A stretch of DNA of 64,000 nucleotides from Polysphondylium violaceum (Eukaryota > Evosea > Eumycetozoa > Dictyosteliales > Dictyosteliaceae). Made by a program: the position numbers and the translations under genes. Every line of letters starts with the position of its first letter. Positions within the stretch are counted from its first letter, which is position 1. Positions 48,225 to 61,144 of the stretch are shown here, piece after piece. The notes under the pieces were generated by a model. The model was given only the letters and a program-made list of their open reading frames with translations. It was not told the origin of the DNA and made no database searches. Location of the stretch: contig AJWJ01000029.1 of NCBI GenBank assembly GCA_000277445.1, positions 21,637 to 85,636 of the forward strand. Reading direction: 5' to 3'.

Positions 48225-49620
48225 ATGTCTGAATCATCATCCTCCAATTACCGAAGTTCAACTAGTCGAACCACCACCTCGACTATTCAAGGCTCTATGT
48301 GGTCACCTTCCTATTATCTCAATTTATGGAGTAAATATATAAAGATAGATAGATAGATAGATAGATAGTGTGTATTAATACAACAGTTATAACAGATAGA
48401 TCATTTAGTGAACCTGATGCTGTAGACGAAACAAGTAAAACATTATTACGACTTACAGAGAAATACGGTGATACACATCCAACTTTTAAAACAGGATCAT
48501 ACAACGAAGCTCTTTCACATGCAAAGAGTAATTTTAAATTTTTATTAGTATATGTACATTCACAAGCACATCCAGATGCACAATCATTTTGCAAGTAAGT
48601 TGTTTATTTAGAATATAATTATATACATATGATTTTAACTTTCAATGATCACACTACAGGGATGTACTTTTTACCAAAGATTTTAAAGAATATATTGATA
48701 CTAGTTTTGTATTTTGGGTTTGTGATGTATCAACTTCAATAGGTTTAAGAATGAGTAATCAATTGGGTGCAACTACCTATCCCTTTTTATCAATGATTCA
48801 ACCCATTGTTATACCAGGTAATCAAAATTTACATCATGAAATATTTCAAGGTACTTCATTACTCTCTAAATCAAATGTAATGACAAAGATCAATGAAGTA
48901 ACTTCAATATATGAACCTTTATTAATCTCTGCAAGAGCTGATCAGTATGTATTGTTGTTGGTGTATTAGATTTGTTTGGTTAATATTAACATTTAATATA
49001 CAGTGAATTAAGAGAACAAGATAGATTTATTAGACAAGAACAAGATGAAGCATTTTTACAATCTCTTAGAGAGGATCAAGAAAAAGAGAGAATAAAGAGA
49101 GAAAAAGAAGAGCAAGAACGATTAGAACAAGAACAATTGGAAAAAGAAGAACAAGATAGATTGGAATTTGAAAGACAATTGATTGAAAGAAAAGAAAGAA
49201 AACAAAAACTATATATTGATGAACCAACCAAATCTGCAACAACTACAAAATTAGTATTTAGATTAAATGATGGCTCAAAAGTCCAAAGAAACTTTTTAGA
49301 ATCTGAAACAATTGAGGTATGTAATATAATATTCATATATGGAAGGTTTATTATAGACGACTAACATCAACTAAACAAACAAACTATAGTATGTCATGGA
49401 TTATTTAGATACCTTGATTCCAGATCCAATTGAAAATTATATTTTATCAACCCATTATCCAAAGTATGTGTATTTATATTTAATTTATTTGTTGTTTCAA
49501 AATACTTTTGATTTACTAATATTATTTTACATTAAAAGAAAACAATATCATAATTTAAACAATACATTAAAAGAAGAAGGCTTAGTACCTGATGCTGTAT
49601 TATTTCTTTCAGAAAAATAA
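48225..49620 (+). CDS. FAF2/UBXD8-like protein (UAS and UBX domains)
   Basis: Six exons: 48225-48330, 48396-48594, 48660-48944, 49004-49316, 49390-49463 and 49539-49620, 352 residues. The UAS thioredoxin-like domain starts at EKYGDTHPTFKTGSYNEAL and includes FLLVYVHSQAHPDAQSFCK; a long charged coiled coil follows (EAFLQSLREDQEKERIKRE); the UBX domain ends with TLKEEGLVPDAVLF. UBXD8 proteins recruit Cdc48/p97 at the ER and lipid droplets. Only a short aromatic piece (MWSPSYYLNLW) stands where the animal protein has its membrane hairpin, and no UBA domain is seen. An in-frame ATG at 48090 would add a very hydrophobic N-terminus. Confidence 0.86.
48346..48368. repeat. (GATA)n microsatellite in an intron
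   Basis: Uninterrupted GATA units within intron 1 of the FAF2-like gene. Confidence 0.85.
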
Positions 49621-50223
49621 ATTGATCAATTTTATTAACACAACATGTGTGATCACAGAGACTCTCCATTTTAACATACCCAACGAATTCCTCAGAGAAC
49701 AAACTGTGATGTTATTTTCTTTTTTTTTTTTTTTTGTTTTGAAAACCATTAGTTTTTTATATATAGATTTAATGGAATGTAATTGATGATAGAATATATG
49801 AAACTGGTAAATAGTAAATAGATGATATACCACATACTGATATATTTCATATATAATAATGAAAATTTGTAATAAAATAATTAAACATGACTCTTTGATG
49901 AATAACTGATATGATTGATGATGTTGGAAGATTAGGACCACATTAATGGATTATAGAAATTTTCTCCATCGAGAGTGCAACAATCACTGAACAAAATCAA
50001 TTGTTTGTTGATATAAGGGTCATTAGATATAAAATCAATGTGTTTTTTTTTAAAAAAGAAAGATGAAAAATAAAGAAAATTATTGATTAGATTTAAATTA
50101 AAAAAATATGTAATTTACAAAATATTTATTTATAAAAAGGGAAAAATAATATATTAATAATTAAATAATAATTTAGGTTTCTTTTTTTCTTTTTTTGTTT
50201 TTTTTTTTTTTTTTTTTTCGAGC
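49621..50223. other. convergent intergenic region
   Basis: Between the 3' ends of the FAF2-like gene and the P450 gene. AT-rich with a long T-run just before the P450 stop (50190-50218). ORFs here are compositional accidents. Confidence 0.5.
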
Positions 50224-51924
50224 TTATCTATTTTCAATTCTAACTTGGTATTGTTTATATTCCAAAGCAATTCTAGCAATACCCTCATCATCAATTTGTT
50301 TATCATCAATTGGCATCCATCTAAAATTCATCAACATTTGGGAGGCGCAGTAAAAAAGTTCATCTTTGGCAACACCCATACCAACACACATTCTTGGACC
50401 AACACCAAAGGGAATAAAGGCATCGGTATTGTTGACAGAATCGGAAGAGCTGCTGATATTGCTAATCCAACGTTCTGGAATAAATTCTTCGGGTCTATCC
50501 CAATGTTTGTCGTCCATGGCCAAACCATAGACATTCATTAAAACTTGAGTGTCTTTTGGAATTACATAACCTCCAACGTGGATATCGGAACTGGCCTTTC
50601 TGGGCAAAGCCAATGGGGCAGCTGTACGAATTCTCATTACTTCTTGAATACAGGCATTCAACAATGAGGTATCTTTTCTATTGGACAAAGATGGAGTGTT
50701 TCCAGCACCTACGACACGATTTAATTCTTGATAAACCTTTTCTTGGATATCTTGGTTGTTGGCCATGTAAATAATTAACCAGCCCAATGTAATTGCAACG
50801 GTTTCATGACCAGCTACGATTAAATCTGTAAGACATCTAGAGAGATCCAAGTCATTGTAAAAATCTTTTTGATCAGATTTTTCAATTTCCACTAAAAGTA
50901 AATCCAAAAGATCTCTTGGTTTATCGGCAATCAATGTCTTTCTATGAACTTGAATGGCACTATCACAATAATCCCAAACTTGACCAACGGCAGCAGCCAA
51001 CTTTGCTTTTTTATCTTGATAAAATGGTGCCAACATTGGAATAAAATCTTGTGGATTTCCACTAGCCAAATTTTCCTCCATAATCTCTGCAGCTTTGATG
51101 GCAATATGATCAGTTTCTGAATCATATTCAACTGAATCACTAAATGAATAATCAATCACACCATTTAAACTATATTTTCTAATAAAATCATGTGGATTAA
51201 ACTATTTAATTTTTAATATTATTAATATACAAAATTTAAATATATTAATTTAAAATTAAAAATACTTACAACTTGATAAGTATTTGCAATAACTTTAAAA
51301 TGATTATTTAAAGAAATAGCTTGTTTTTCGATTCTAGAGGAAACATTGAATTTTCTAGCATTGTTCATAGCAGCTGAAAAAACATTACGATATTTAATCC
51401 AAAATGATCCTTTTGAAAATAATAAATTTTTTTCTCCTATTTTAATTATAAATATTAATATTTTGAAAATATAAATGATGATGAAATAAATAATACAAAC
51501 TTCCAATAATTAAGGCAGAACCAGAATTATATCTATCAATTATTTGATCATTATGTTTAATCATAATTTCACGAACAAGAGATGGATCACTAATTAAAAC
51601 AGTTGGAACACTACCCATATACAAAGTCATCAAACCACCTCCATATCTGTCGGATAAAGCTTTTAAAGATTTATAAGGTGATTTACCAAGCTGATGCAAA
51701 TTGCCAATGATTGGTAATGGAAATGGACCAGGTGGCATTCCATGTGTTCTTTTTTTATGGTACTAATGATTGGTAAAATTTTAAAAATGGATCAATAGTT
51801 AGTAAAACTGTTGCCAAAACATCCATTTACATAAAAAAAAATGGCTAATCAACACCAAAATCAATCCAATACATACAGCAATAAATAATAAAAATATAAT
51901 CAAAACATATAAGATGAAAGCCAT
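50224..51924 (-). CDS. cytochrome P450 monooxygenase
   Basis: Four exons: 51924-51877, 51762-51501, 51436-51270 and 51201-50224, 484 residues. The tiny first exon encodes the membrane anchor (MAFILYVLIIFLLFIA) and a basic turn follows. Hallmarks seen: proline-rich hinge MPPGPFPLPIIGN, I-helix AGHETV (AGxxT), K-helix ExxR in EVMR, PERW, and the haem loop FIPFGVGPRMCVG with Cys431 as the thiolate ligand. It is a microsomal enzyme of unknown substrate; His-Glu in the I-helix instead of the usual Asp/Glu-Thr pair is a useful subfamily marker. Expanded P450 families are typical of dictyostelids. Confidence 0.95.
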
Positions 51925-53364
51925 TATTTCTTTTCAATGTTATTATTTGTTTAATTTGGCCAATAAATATTTTGGAAATCCAATTTAAACTTTTTTTTTT
52001 TTACCAAAAACAATTAATTACCCAACTTCCATATTTATACCAAAAAAGTAAAAAAATGGGAAAAATACAAAAAAATGAAAAAAAATAGAGCCAAAAGGTA
52101 ATTGGGTGTAGTTTTTTTGTTTTTTTCTTTACATACATACATTGTGTTCACCTTTGACTTTTCAATCCACACCATCCAATTTCATCGATCTCGAGCTCTT
52201 TTTTCCCCCTCATTTATACATTAAAAAAATTAAAGAAAATAAAGAATTTGTGTCTTTTGCGGTGCGAATCAGTTTTTTCACATGCAATCCTTAGACCCCA
52301 CCACACACCATACATCATTACCAGACATACAATATCCTTGACACGAGTGGTTAAACACACACACACACTATTAACACACATATATCAACTAAACACACTC
52401 TCATCATAGAGATATTCAAGATATAATTAATATAAAGTTCACCTCGCCAAACAATTATCCTGTGATTGTTTGCTGATTTTTTTAGAAAACTAAACACACA
52501 AAATGATCTACACACCACCAACACACTATATATCGCTCTCTCTCACCACACACACATCAACTGAAACAACTGATGGTTACCAGATCCTTTTAAAAAAAAG
52601 TTTGAAGTGTAGTATGTGGGGTTATTTTCGCAGTGGATAGGAAAGAGAATATTAAGGATGTAGAGTGAAAGAAACGTAAACCTAATTGATATACTGTTTG
52701 TGTGTTGGTTATTTGGGGGTGTGGGTGCATCTACAAATATTAGTGGGATATCAATATTAGGTTGACGGTGGATCATATAGTTGGGATTTAAAAAAATTAA
52801 GATAAACCAATTTTTGTTTAATTAATTAATCCCAACAATGTTTGTTTGTTTTCATCTCTAGAGATCTCTTTTTAAATAAAATGGGCATGTTGGTGTACAG
52901 GTGATGATATTTGAAATCTTGTTCAAAAAAAAAATCACCCAGTGTGGGGTAGTCCATCCCAACCCAACCATATCACCGTCATGATATATTATCTTCATCA
53001 TCGTTATCATTCACCATTTGTTGTTTGTATAATTAGCCACCACACCACACATGCACCACCTAGATATGATATATGAGATGTCTATTATAATGGTTTGGTT
53101 GGGCATTTTTAAAAAAGAAAGAAAAAAAAAAAAAAAAAAAGAAAAAGAAAAAAGACGACGCAAAGTGATGTTGATAGATGATAATTATAGTAATCGCTGA
53201 CAACTGCAACAACAACAATAAAGAATTTGTATAATAATAATAATCTGATGCTGTTTGTGTGTGAAAAGAGTGTGTGTTTGTATATTTCAATAGATAGAGT
53301 CTTGATTGTTTTGTTTTTATATTATATTATACTATTTATTACTATTTGGGGGTGAGGATACTGG
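51925..53364. other. gene-poor gap upstream of the P450
   Basis: About 1.4 kb. It holds the P450 promoter at the left, CA-rich simple sequence (52300-52400, 52500-52560), a purine-rich run near 53110-53155, and the 3' flank of the hinge-protein gene at the right. Two minus-strand ORFs (52543-52776, 53060-53290) look like chance frames. No RNA gene recognised. Confidence 0.5.
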
Positions 53365-53916
53365 TTAATTTAATTGAGCGAATAATTTTGGAGCAACCTA
53401 AATGATTAAAATAAGCAATTTGTTAGTTTACAAATTCAGAAATCCACAGACTATCATCTACTATACAAAAAGAGTATAGATAAGATGTGATATTTGAGAA
53501 TTAGATAGAGTGGTGAATGAACCAAAACGGTAGGGGTACGATAAGATGAAAACGACTTTTATGTGTTCGAGTTTTTGATAGTGTGGTGATTGTGTGTGTT
53601 TCTAATAATAGGGTAGGTGTGGTTGTGAGTGGGCGAATAGAGTGGTGGAGTTGATAAACAATAGTAGACAATAACAACTAAACTAAACTAAACTAAAACT
53701 ATAGATTGATAGTAGATCTGCAGTATATCCAACACATACACATTTATCGATACATTGGACATGTTCTAAAAATTGACCTAAACAGTTTGCTTTTTCGTCA
53801 TCAACTAATTTTGAAATACGTTCACTGCAGGCTTCATAAGCAGCCCAGGTCTTACCACAACCTGAAGCACATTCCTTTTGAATTGGACCTTTAATTGAGC
53901 ATTCACTAGTTTCCAT
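53365..53916 (-). CDS. uqcrh: cytochrome bc1 complex hinge protein (subunit 6)
   Basis: Two exons, 53916-53740 and 53397-53365, 69 residues. Exon 1 has the twin CX9C pattern (C20-C30 and C45-C55) plus flanking C16 and C59, as expected of a disulfide helical hairpin imported into the intermembrane space by the Mia40 route. The second exon is only 33 nt and encodes VAPKLFAQLN, which matches the VAHKLF ending of the family; without it the frame runs into an unlikely tail. The donor is GTATGT directly after CIDKC and the acceptor is TTTAG. The subunit helps cytochrome c1 interact with cytochrome c in complex III. Confidence 0.88.
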
Positions 53917-54178
53917 TTTGTGTATATATATTTATTGATTGCAGTGTCTGTATATCACTTGAAAAAAAAAAACACCCTTCTCGCAAAAAAATGATCAATG
54001 AAAAAAAATTTATGAAAAAAATCAAAAAAAAAAAAAAAAAAAAAAATACTGAAAGTTCAAAATTATTGCGGCGTTATTGTAGGGCAAAAGAAAACGATAA
54101 ATCATTATCATATGTTTAATATAAATTATAATAATACTACTAAACTATGTACCAACACAGAATATTTGTTTATTGGAT

Positions 54179-56200
54179 TTAATAGTTATAAAGCATAAAT
54201 ATTAAACATACAAAGAAACCAAATAAAAATTGTCTATATCTGTTGATGAATAAAAAGATATCCTTGAGCATTGAAAAAATATTCATTAGCAGACTTTTGA
54301 TTAAAAAGAATAATAATTGTGTAATACTATCACTTGGAACCATGGTTGGTGTCTTGGTCTTAGTAGTATTATTGTTTGTTGTTGTATTTGAATTAAATTC
54401 GTCGTCCAATTGAAGTGAGGATATAAGTCTATCCATTGAAGGTAATTCTTTAACTGGTTCCTACATTATTTAAAAAAGAGTTAATACACAAAATGATTAT
54501 TCCCTCTAATCATTTTTACTTACATTTGTAGAAAGATCAGAAAGTTGAAACGGTGATCTTTTTTTAATTGGTGTAGTTTTTGGTGATGATGTTGATGTTG
54601 ATGTTGATTCATTTAACATCATCGAGGAAAAGAATTCTTTATGTTTAATCACATTGCTATTGTTGCTATTATTATTATTATTGTTGTTGTTTTGGTTGCT
54701 ATTGTTGCTTTCATTGTTACTACTCTTTTTTGTAATATTATTTGTAAATACAGCTTGTGGTCCTTTAAATCCTGTATCCATTCTTTGTATAATTAATAAC
54801 TAGATCACTAAATGTTAATAAATGAATATACTTTGTTAACATATATACCAGCTATACTAAAAATACATTACCATTAAATAAAACATAAATGTAAAGACAT
54901 TGTTTGTAGAGAAATGATTCCATATATTGGATAAATAGAAGAGTTGAAGGTTAATTGAGGGATATTGGATTTGTGCCAATTTAAAAACTATTAATAAATT
55001 AAATATAATTGATTCTCTTGATATTGTTCCTTTTGGATGTTTGAGTATGGTTTTAAACATTAAAATCTCTTGATTGTATTTATAGAACATATAGAATAAT
55101 TTAAGTATAAATAGAGTGACCAATACTATTGTCTCATTTTGTTGTATGTTTAATATATTAAACAATAGATTTGAAATGATTTCATTGTGTTGTAATGTGT
55201 CCTGTTTATCATCACTATTATTATTTTTATCTCTTGTTGTTGATTCTTGATCTTTACTATTGTTGTCAATGGTAATGCCAATTTTAATGATTGACGTTGT
55301 TATTAATACTATCAATATAAATGTGATGATTATATTTAAAAATGATATCAATTTGGGATAATCGATAGAGAGGAATAGTTGTCCAAGTCTCTTTTGTATA
55401 AAGTTATTGTTCTTACTACTATTACTATTCCTTATAAAGCTATTGCTATTACTATTGGTATTACTATTATTATTTAAGAGAGATGAAATTATGTATCTAT
55501 CTTTTCTATTTATCTCTGCTTGTGTCTTTTCATTACACTCGTTACATAGTTGAAATTCTTTTTCTACTTGATTGATAAACTTTTTATACTCTGAATCCTT
55601 GTCTTTGGTAGGTTCAAATTCACTCAATCGTTTAGTTTTTAATTGTAAATGAAATAAACATTTTGAACAAAGTTGGGTACTCTCTTCACTTTGTGTTCCA
55701 TTGCTATGATTGCCACTAAATGGTTTGTATTTACTAGGTGAAAGATACCCTCTATTACCATTAGTACCACTAGATTGCACCGCCTGATACATCAAAGGAG
55801 ATACGGCGTTATAGTCACCGGTGGATTTATCGAATCCATTGTACTGCTGACACTGAAAACACACCCACTGATTATCATTCACATAGGGAATCTTGTTATA
55901 GAAATGACAAAAGAAACACTTTCTTTCGACTAATCTATAGGGATCCCATCGAGGAATAATATGTTGGGTATAAAGCTTTTGCAAAAGTTTGACGACAATG
56001 AATAAACCTAAACATCCAACACCAAAATAAACAGTGTATTCTATGATTGGATTCGAATGTGATGTTGGAGTTAGCGTGTATTCTCTATGTATGACGATAT
56101 GTATATATATACCTTTGATATTTTCATCGTGAATAAAATGACTGACATAGGATACATATGTTCCCCAATAACTGCTTACTATCTTGTCAAAATCAATCAT
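54179..56200 (-). CDS. TMEM201/Samp1/Ima1-type inner nuclear membrane protein
   Basis: Three exons: 56200-54872, 54799-54524 and 54460-54179, 628 residues. After a first membrane span (VYFGVGCLGLFIVVKLL) comes the Ima1 N-terminal zinc domain: CFFCHFYNKIPYVNDNQWVC with the paired FQCQQYNGF and GDYN, which is the family's hallmark. Two further CxxC pairs follow (CSKC and CNEC). Several spans lie in the second half (around FLNIIITFILIVLITTSI, LFILKLFYMF and the last exon). Samp1/Ima1 proteins sit in the inner nuclear membrane and couple chromatin or centromeres to the LINC complex and cytoskeleton. The N-terminus precedes the first span by about 50 residues. Confidence 0.85.
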
Positions 56201-56740
56201 TTCTCATGCATGATTTCGAGGGCCTTCTGATATTTTGCACACTCTCTTATTGTCAGGAATAATTACAAAAAAAAAAAAAAAAAAAAAAAAAAAAGAAAAA
56301 TAAATAAAATTGCTCCAATCATCATTTTCACATATTTATAGAATTTTGTTAATCTGCTATTCCAGATCATTTTGATGAATAATGCAAGACTCCTGACTTT
56401 TGGATGAAACCCCATCCCATTTTTCCCCCACACAACTTTAAAACAAAAAATAAATTTCTCAATATAAAAGGGGTAATTTATTTTAAATTTACTCATATTC
56501 AGGACAACACACACACACAGATTAGCATACATATACATACAATTGTATAGATAAAAATTAGTGTAAAAGATCAAATAAAAATAAACAGGATAAAATCAAA
56601 CTCACACACAACACACAACACACCATATAAGTTTTTATTTTGATTTCAATTATTTATTTATTTATTCCTTTCCTTTTCCTCTTTTCAATTTCGATTATAT
56701 CCACATCAATACAGTAGAGAAAAACTATAATATTATAAAT
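56201..56740. promoter_or_regulatory. divergent promoter region, TMEM201-like / ZnT
   Basis: 540 bp with a 28-nt A-run at about 56267-56294 and a CA-rich leader near 56600. Both promoters must be here. Confidence 0.5.
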
Positions 56741-58322
56741 ATGGAAAATTTTCAAAAAAGTAACCATAGTAGCAGGAATAATTCACCCTCTTTTACCAAA
56801 CTCAGCAACAACAGTATTTTGGAAGAGATTACAATACCAGACAATGATGACCATGATAGGGAGGTGGTAGAGGAGCATGGCGGTGGGGGTAGTGACCACA
56901 GCCACGAGAATGACAGCCACAGTCATGACAGTCATGACGACAGCCACGAGGACGACGGTCATCACCGTTTACAGGATCTAGCATCAGCATCGTCGAATCA
57001 TAGTAATAGCAATACCAACAAACAGGGTCATAGTCATGGCGGTGGCAAGAAGAAAAAACATGGGCATAGTCATAATCACAATGACCACGATGACCATGAT
57101 GACCATGATGAGCACGACCACGAGGGAGAGAATGTGCCCTTGTTTAAATCTATGGATGATAAAAAGAAGGCACGGTATTCACTGATACTGGCGCTGGTAC
57201 TGACCACTATATTTATGGTGGGCGAGATCATTGGTGGCTGGGTGGCCAATTCGTTGGCTATTATGACAGACGCTGCACATTTGCTCACAGATATAGGCGC
57301 CATGTTGTTGTCGCTGTTTGCCATGTGGATTGCCAATCGTCCGCCAACGTCGTCGCTTAGTTTTGGATTCCACAGAGCAGAGATATTGGGTGCACTTGCC
57401 AGTGTATTGATGATTTGGTTATTGACTGGCGTGTTGATTTACGAAGGTATTCAAAGAATCATTCATCCACCCGACAGTGTAAATGGAAAGATTATGTTTA
57501 TCATTGCGTGTGGAGGGCTGTTTATCAATATCCTCGACGCCATCATCCTTCATTGGGGTGCTGGAGGCCACGGTCACAGTCATGGTGGAGGCCACAGTCA
57601 CGGGGGTGGTCACAGCCACCAAAAGAAAAAGAAGCAAGCACACTCCCATCTCATAGGAGAAGAAGATCCCGAGAACAAGGTCGATGCCACTAGTATGTAT
57701 ATTTACTATCTACTATCTCCTATCCACCATCAATAGCATCTATACTAACTATAATACAGAAAAATCAGTTAGAAACATCAATGTACACTCAGCTTATATC
57801 CATGTATTGGGAGATTGCTTTCAAAGTATTGGTGTAATGATTGCAAGTGCATTGATTTGGATCAAGCCCAATTGGAAGATAGCGGATCCTATTACAACGT
57901 TTATATTTTCAATTATAGTTTTAATGACAACCATTCAATTACTCAAACAGAGTTTGGGTGTGTTGATGGAGGCGGTGCCATCAGATATCAAGGTATTAGA
58001 GGTCAAACAAGATTTAGACCAAATTCCCGGTGTTTCAGAGGTACACGATCTACACATATGGTCCATCACACTCGGTAAACCAGCACTCAGTGTACATTTA
58101 ACCATTTTACCAGACGTTGACTCTGAAGTCGTTTTACAAATGGCAAACAAAATCCTCTATGAAGAGTATTCAATCAAACATACCACTATTCAAATAGAAA
58201 AACCAACAGTAAAGGATGCCTGTAAAGATCACAGTTGTCCACCACCCAAAGCAAAGAAAAGGTCATCAGTTGCCTCTGTATCAAATAATAATAATAACAA
58301 TAACAATCCCTCTAGTCAATAA
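56741..58322 (+). CDS. zinc transporter, cation diffusion facilitator (ZnT)
   Basis: Two exons, 56741-57692 and 57760-58322, 504 residues. The first 140 residues are His/Asp-rich (HSHDSHDDSHEDDGHH and similar), a likely zinc-sensing cytosolic tail. Six spans follow; the transport site is marked by HLLTD in span 2 and HVLGD in span 5, the HxxxD/HxxxD pair of zinc-specific CDF proteins. A His-rich loop (GHGHSHGGGHSHGGG) separates spans 4 and 5. The C-terminal cytosolic domain has VSEVHDLHIWSITLGKPALSV, typical of ZnT1/2/3/4-like members. It likely moves zinc out of the cytosol into vesicles or the contractile vacuole system (inference). Confidence 0.95.
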
Positions 58323-58391
58323 TAAATATGTTTATCTGTATATATCTACTCTATGCTTTCTTTACTTGTATATATTTATTGTTGCTTTTAT

Positions 58392-59019
58392 TTACATTTG
58401 ACCACATTCAGTGATGATAACTTCATATTTTGGTTTATTGTTTTGAGGATTTACAGGTACATCTTCAATAGTTCTAATTACTTTCATACCATCGATAACT
58501 TGACCAAAAACAACATTCTTTCCATCCAACCACTCCGCTGATACAGTTGTAATGAAAAATTGACATCCATTTGAATCAGGTCCACTATTAACCATTGATA
58601 ACATACCTGGTGTTGAATGCTTTAATTTAAAATTCTCATCTGGGAATTTGTCACCATATATTGATGATCTACCTGATCCATCTCCCTGTGTTGATGATGG
58701 TTAATAGGAGTAGTCATAGTAAAGGTTAATATCTAATCTACATCTCTATCTACTTAAATATATAAAACAAACATACTCTAACAAAATCACCAGATTGAAT
58801 CATGAAATCTTTTGATATTTTGTGAAATGCACATCCTTTATAGCCTATTGGTAAGCCTGCTTTCTTGAATTCACCTGTACATAGCTGTCTAAAGTTTTCA
58901 GCAGTCTTTGGTACGACATCTTGAAACAACTCCATCTTTACTCTGCCTATAGGTTGTCCTCCAATTGATATATCAAAAAATACAATTGGATTCTCTTCTT
59001 TTTCTTCAATAGAACTCAT
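58392..59019 (-). CDS. ppih: peptidyl-prolyl cis-trans isomerase H (cyclophilin)
   Basis: Two exons, 59019-58777 and 58685-58392, 178 residues. The sequence parallels PPIH, the U4/U6-U5 snRNP cyclophilin: [36 protein letters not shown], the insert [42 protein letters not shown] and [15 protein letters not shown]. Active-site Arg, Phe, Gln and Trp positions are mostly kept (FHKIS has Lys in place of the usual Arg at the catalytic FHR position), which might lower isomerase activity. It converges with the ZnT gene, leaving 69 bp. Confidence 0.92.
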
Positions 59020-59854
59020 CGCTATATGTATATGTATAGAGATATGAAACTGATCAATATATATCTATCAATCTGCGAAAAATAATGATCATTTTTTCAT
59101 GACCACAAATTAAAAAAAAAAAAAATTTTCAACCAAATCTTTTTTAGGGATATGCGGTCTTTGACGAAATTAATTTAATGAGAGAAAGATACAGGTATAC
59201 ATCAAGTTATCTATACGAAACTAGATATTTTGAACAAATAAAAAGTATTGTGCATGTGTTCACCCCAATTTAAAAAATCTAAAAATACAACCGGCTCTCG
59301 TGCGCCTTTCCCCCCACTTGTTTGTATAATTTTTACAAAATCATCAATCTATAAATCTCATTCGATCAAGAAGCATAAAAACCTTTTTGGTGCACCAAAT
59401 TCGACATTTTTAATTTTTTTAATTTTTTTTTTATTAATTTTTAATTTTTTTTTGGAAGCGGTAGATTTTTTTCTCCAGAGAGAGGTGGAGGTGTGGAGTG
59501 CGGGAAAAACGAATAAAATTGTGTGGGATTTGTTTGTAAATTTTTTTTTTAAACAAAAAAATCGAGTGGTGTCTTTAGCACACATACTTCAACAGTAACA
59601 AAAAAGGGCAATAGTATCTATTTATCTCTCTCTTTGGAAATACTACACCCAAAAAATAATTTTTAAAATAATAATTTAATTAGAAAAAAATAGAATAATA
59701 ATAAAATAATAGTAGAAAAACTCTATACTAGAAACATTCACACACACCCACACACCCACACACAAAAATCTAAATCTTGCCAATATAGAAAATAAAGGCA
59801 ACTAGATATACACACAAACACACGACACACATACACATATTGTACACATAAATA
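59020..59854. promoter_or_regulatory. divergent intergenic region, ppih / PAQR
   Basis: 835 bp with A/T runs near 59110 and 59400-59450, and a CA-rich 5' leader at 59735-59845 before the PAQR start codon. No gene seen. Confidence 0.5.
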
Positions 59855-61144
59855 ATGGAAAGTCATAACAAGACTCTTTCAGAGATAATAATAGGTCCTG
59901 AAGTCCAGACTCAATCAGAAGAGATATTAAATGCCCTATCTCATGGATTGGGTCTATTGATATGCATCCCTGCAGTCTTTTTTTTATTATCACTAGCTAG
60001 AATGAGAGGTTCTAAATGGCATTTTCTATCTTGTTCAATATATGGAATTTCACTGGTAAATATATAGATATATAGATATATAGATTCAGTATATTAATAA
60101 TATATAAATGTTTATATATAGATGACAATGTATTTTTGTTCAACAATTTATCATTCAGCTGGAATATTTTCAAATATAAATCCAAGATATAGAGACATTT
60201 TAAAAGATTTAGATCATTGTGCCATATTTTTATTGATTGCAGGAACTTATACACCATTGACTCTAATCAATCTAGTTTACAATAACTTGCCATCCTTTGT
60301 TGGTATTATTCAAACTACTTTTCATTTAAAAAACAAAAATGATCAAAAAAAGAAAGACAATTCAACAACAACAACTAATAATAATAACAATGACGATGGT
60401 GTAGTTCTCAAGAAAAATACACCAAATGTAGTTAAAGTGGGATGGATTATGTTTATTGTCGTTTGGATGATGTGTGTATTGGGTGTCGGTAGCAAACTTA
60501 TTTTGGGTGCTGCCGGTATTCCAGAATTCATTTCAAATGGTTTTTACTTGACAATGGGTTGGGTATCTATTATTGGTATAAAGGATTTAATTCAACATCT
60601 TCCAAAAAAGAGTATCAAGTTATTGGTATTTGGTGGTCTTACCTATACTAGTGGTGTTGCTTTTCTCGTTTGGGAAACTGCTCCATTTAATCATGCCATA
60701 TGGCATTTGTTTGTTAGTGCTGGAACATTCTTTCACTATTTTTGTATTTTAGAAAGTTTAGTACCATCCATTAATATTAAAAAAGATTTGGTTGAAGATA
60801 ATCATAGTCATAATATTCAAAACAATAATAATAATAATAGTACAACAACTACAACCACCACTACTACAACTACCACTAAAACAGTTATTAGAAATAGAGT
60901 ACCAACAAATAATAATAATATTGTCAATAATAATAATAATAATAAGGGTACAAATCATCATCCATATTATAGAGATTTACATCTTATTAGTAACAATCAC
61001 TCATCAGTCATTTTAGAACACTTTGAATATGCTGAAAAACATATTAAACTCGATTATTTTGGTAGTGGTAGAAGAAGAGCTTTCATTGTCAAATATATGA
61101 ATACTCTTTATAAAATGTTTTCCACTTTACACAGAGATTTTTAA
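59855..61144 (+). CDS. PAQR / haemolysin III-family membrane protein
   Basis: Two exons, 59855-60055 and 60122-61144, 407 residues. Seven hydrophobic segments, with the family's metal-site motifs: ILNALSHGLGLL, STIYHSAG, DLDHCAIFLLIAGTYTPLTL and NHAIWHLFVSAGTFFHYF, i.e. the conserved Ser, Asp and three His. A loop after the fourth span is lengthened by Lys/Thr/Asn sequence, and the C-terminal 120 residues are a Thr/Asn-rich hydrophilic tail. Members act as ceramidase-like hydrolases or receptors in animals and as haemolysin-III-type proteins in bacteria; the role here is unknown. Confidence 0.92.

Noticed and set aside
52543-53290. Two minus-strand frames (52543-52776 and 53060-53290) upstream of the hinge-protein gene
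   Set aside because: Built from CA/TA simple sequence and a long purine tract; no gene-like codon use.
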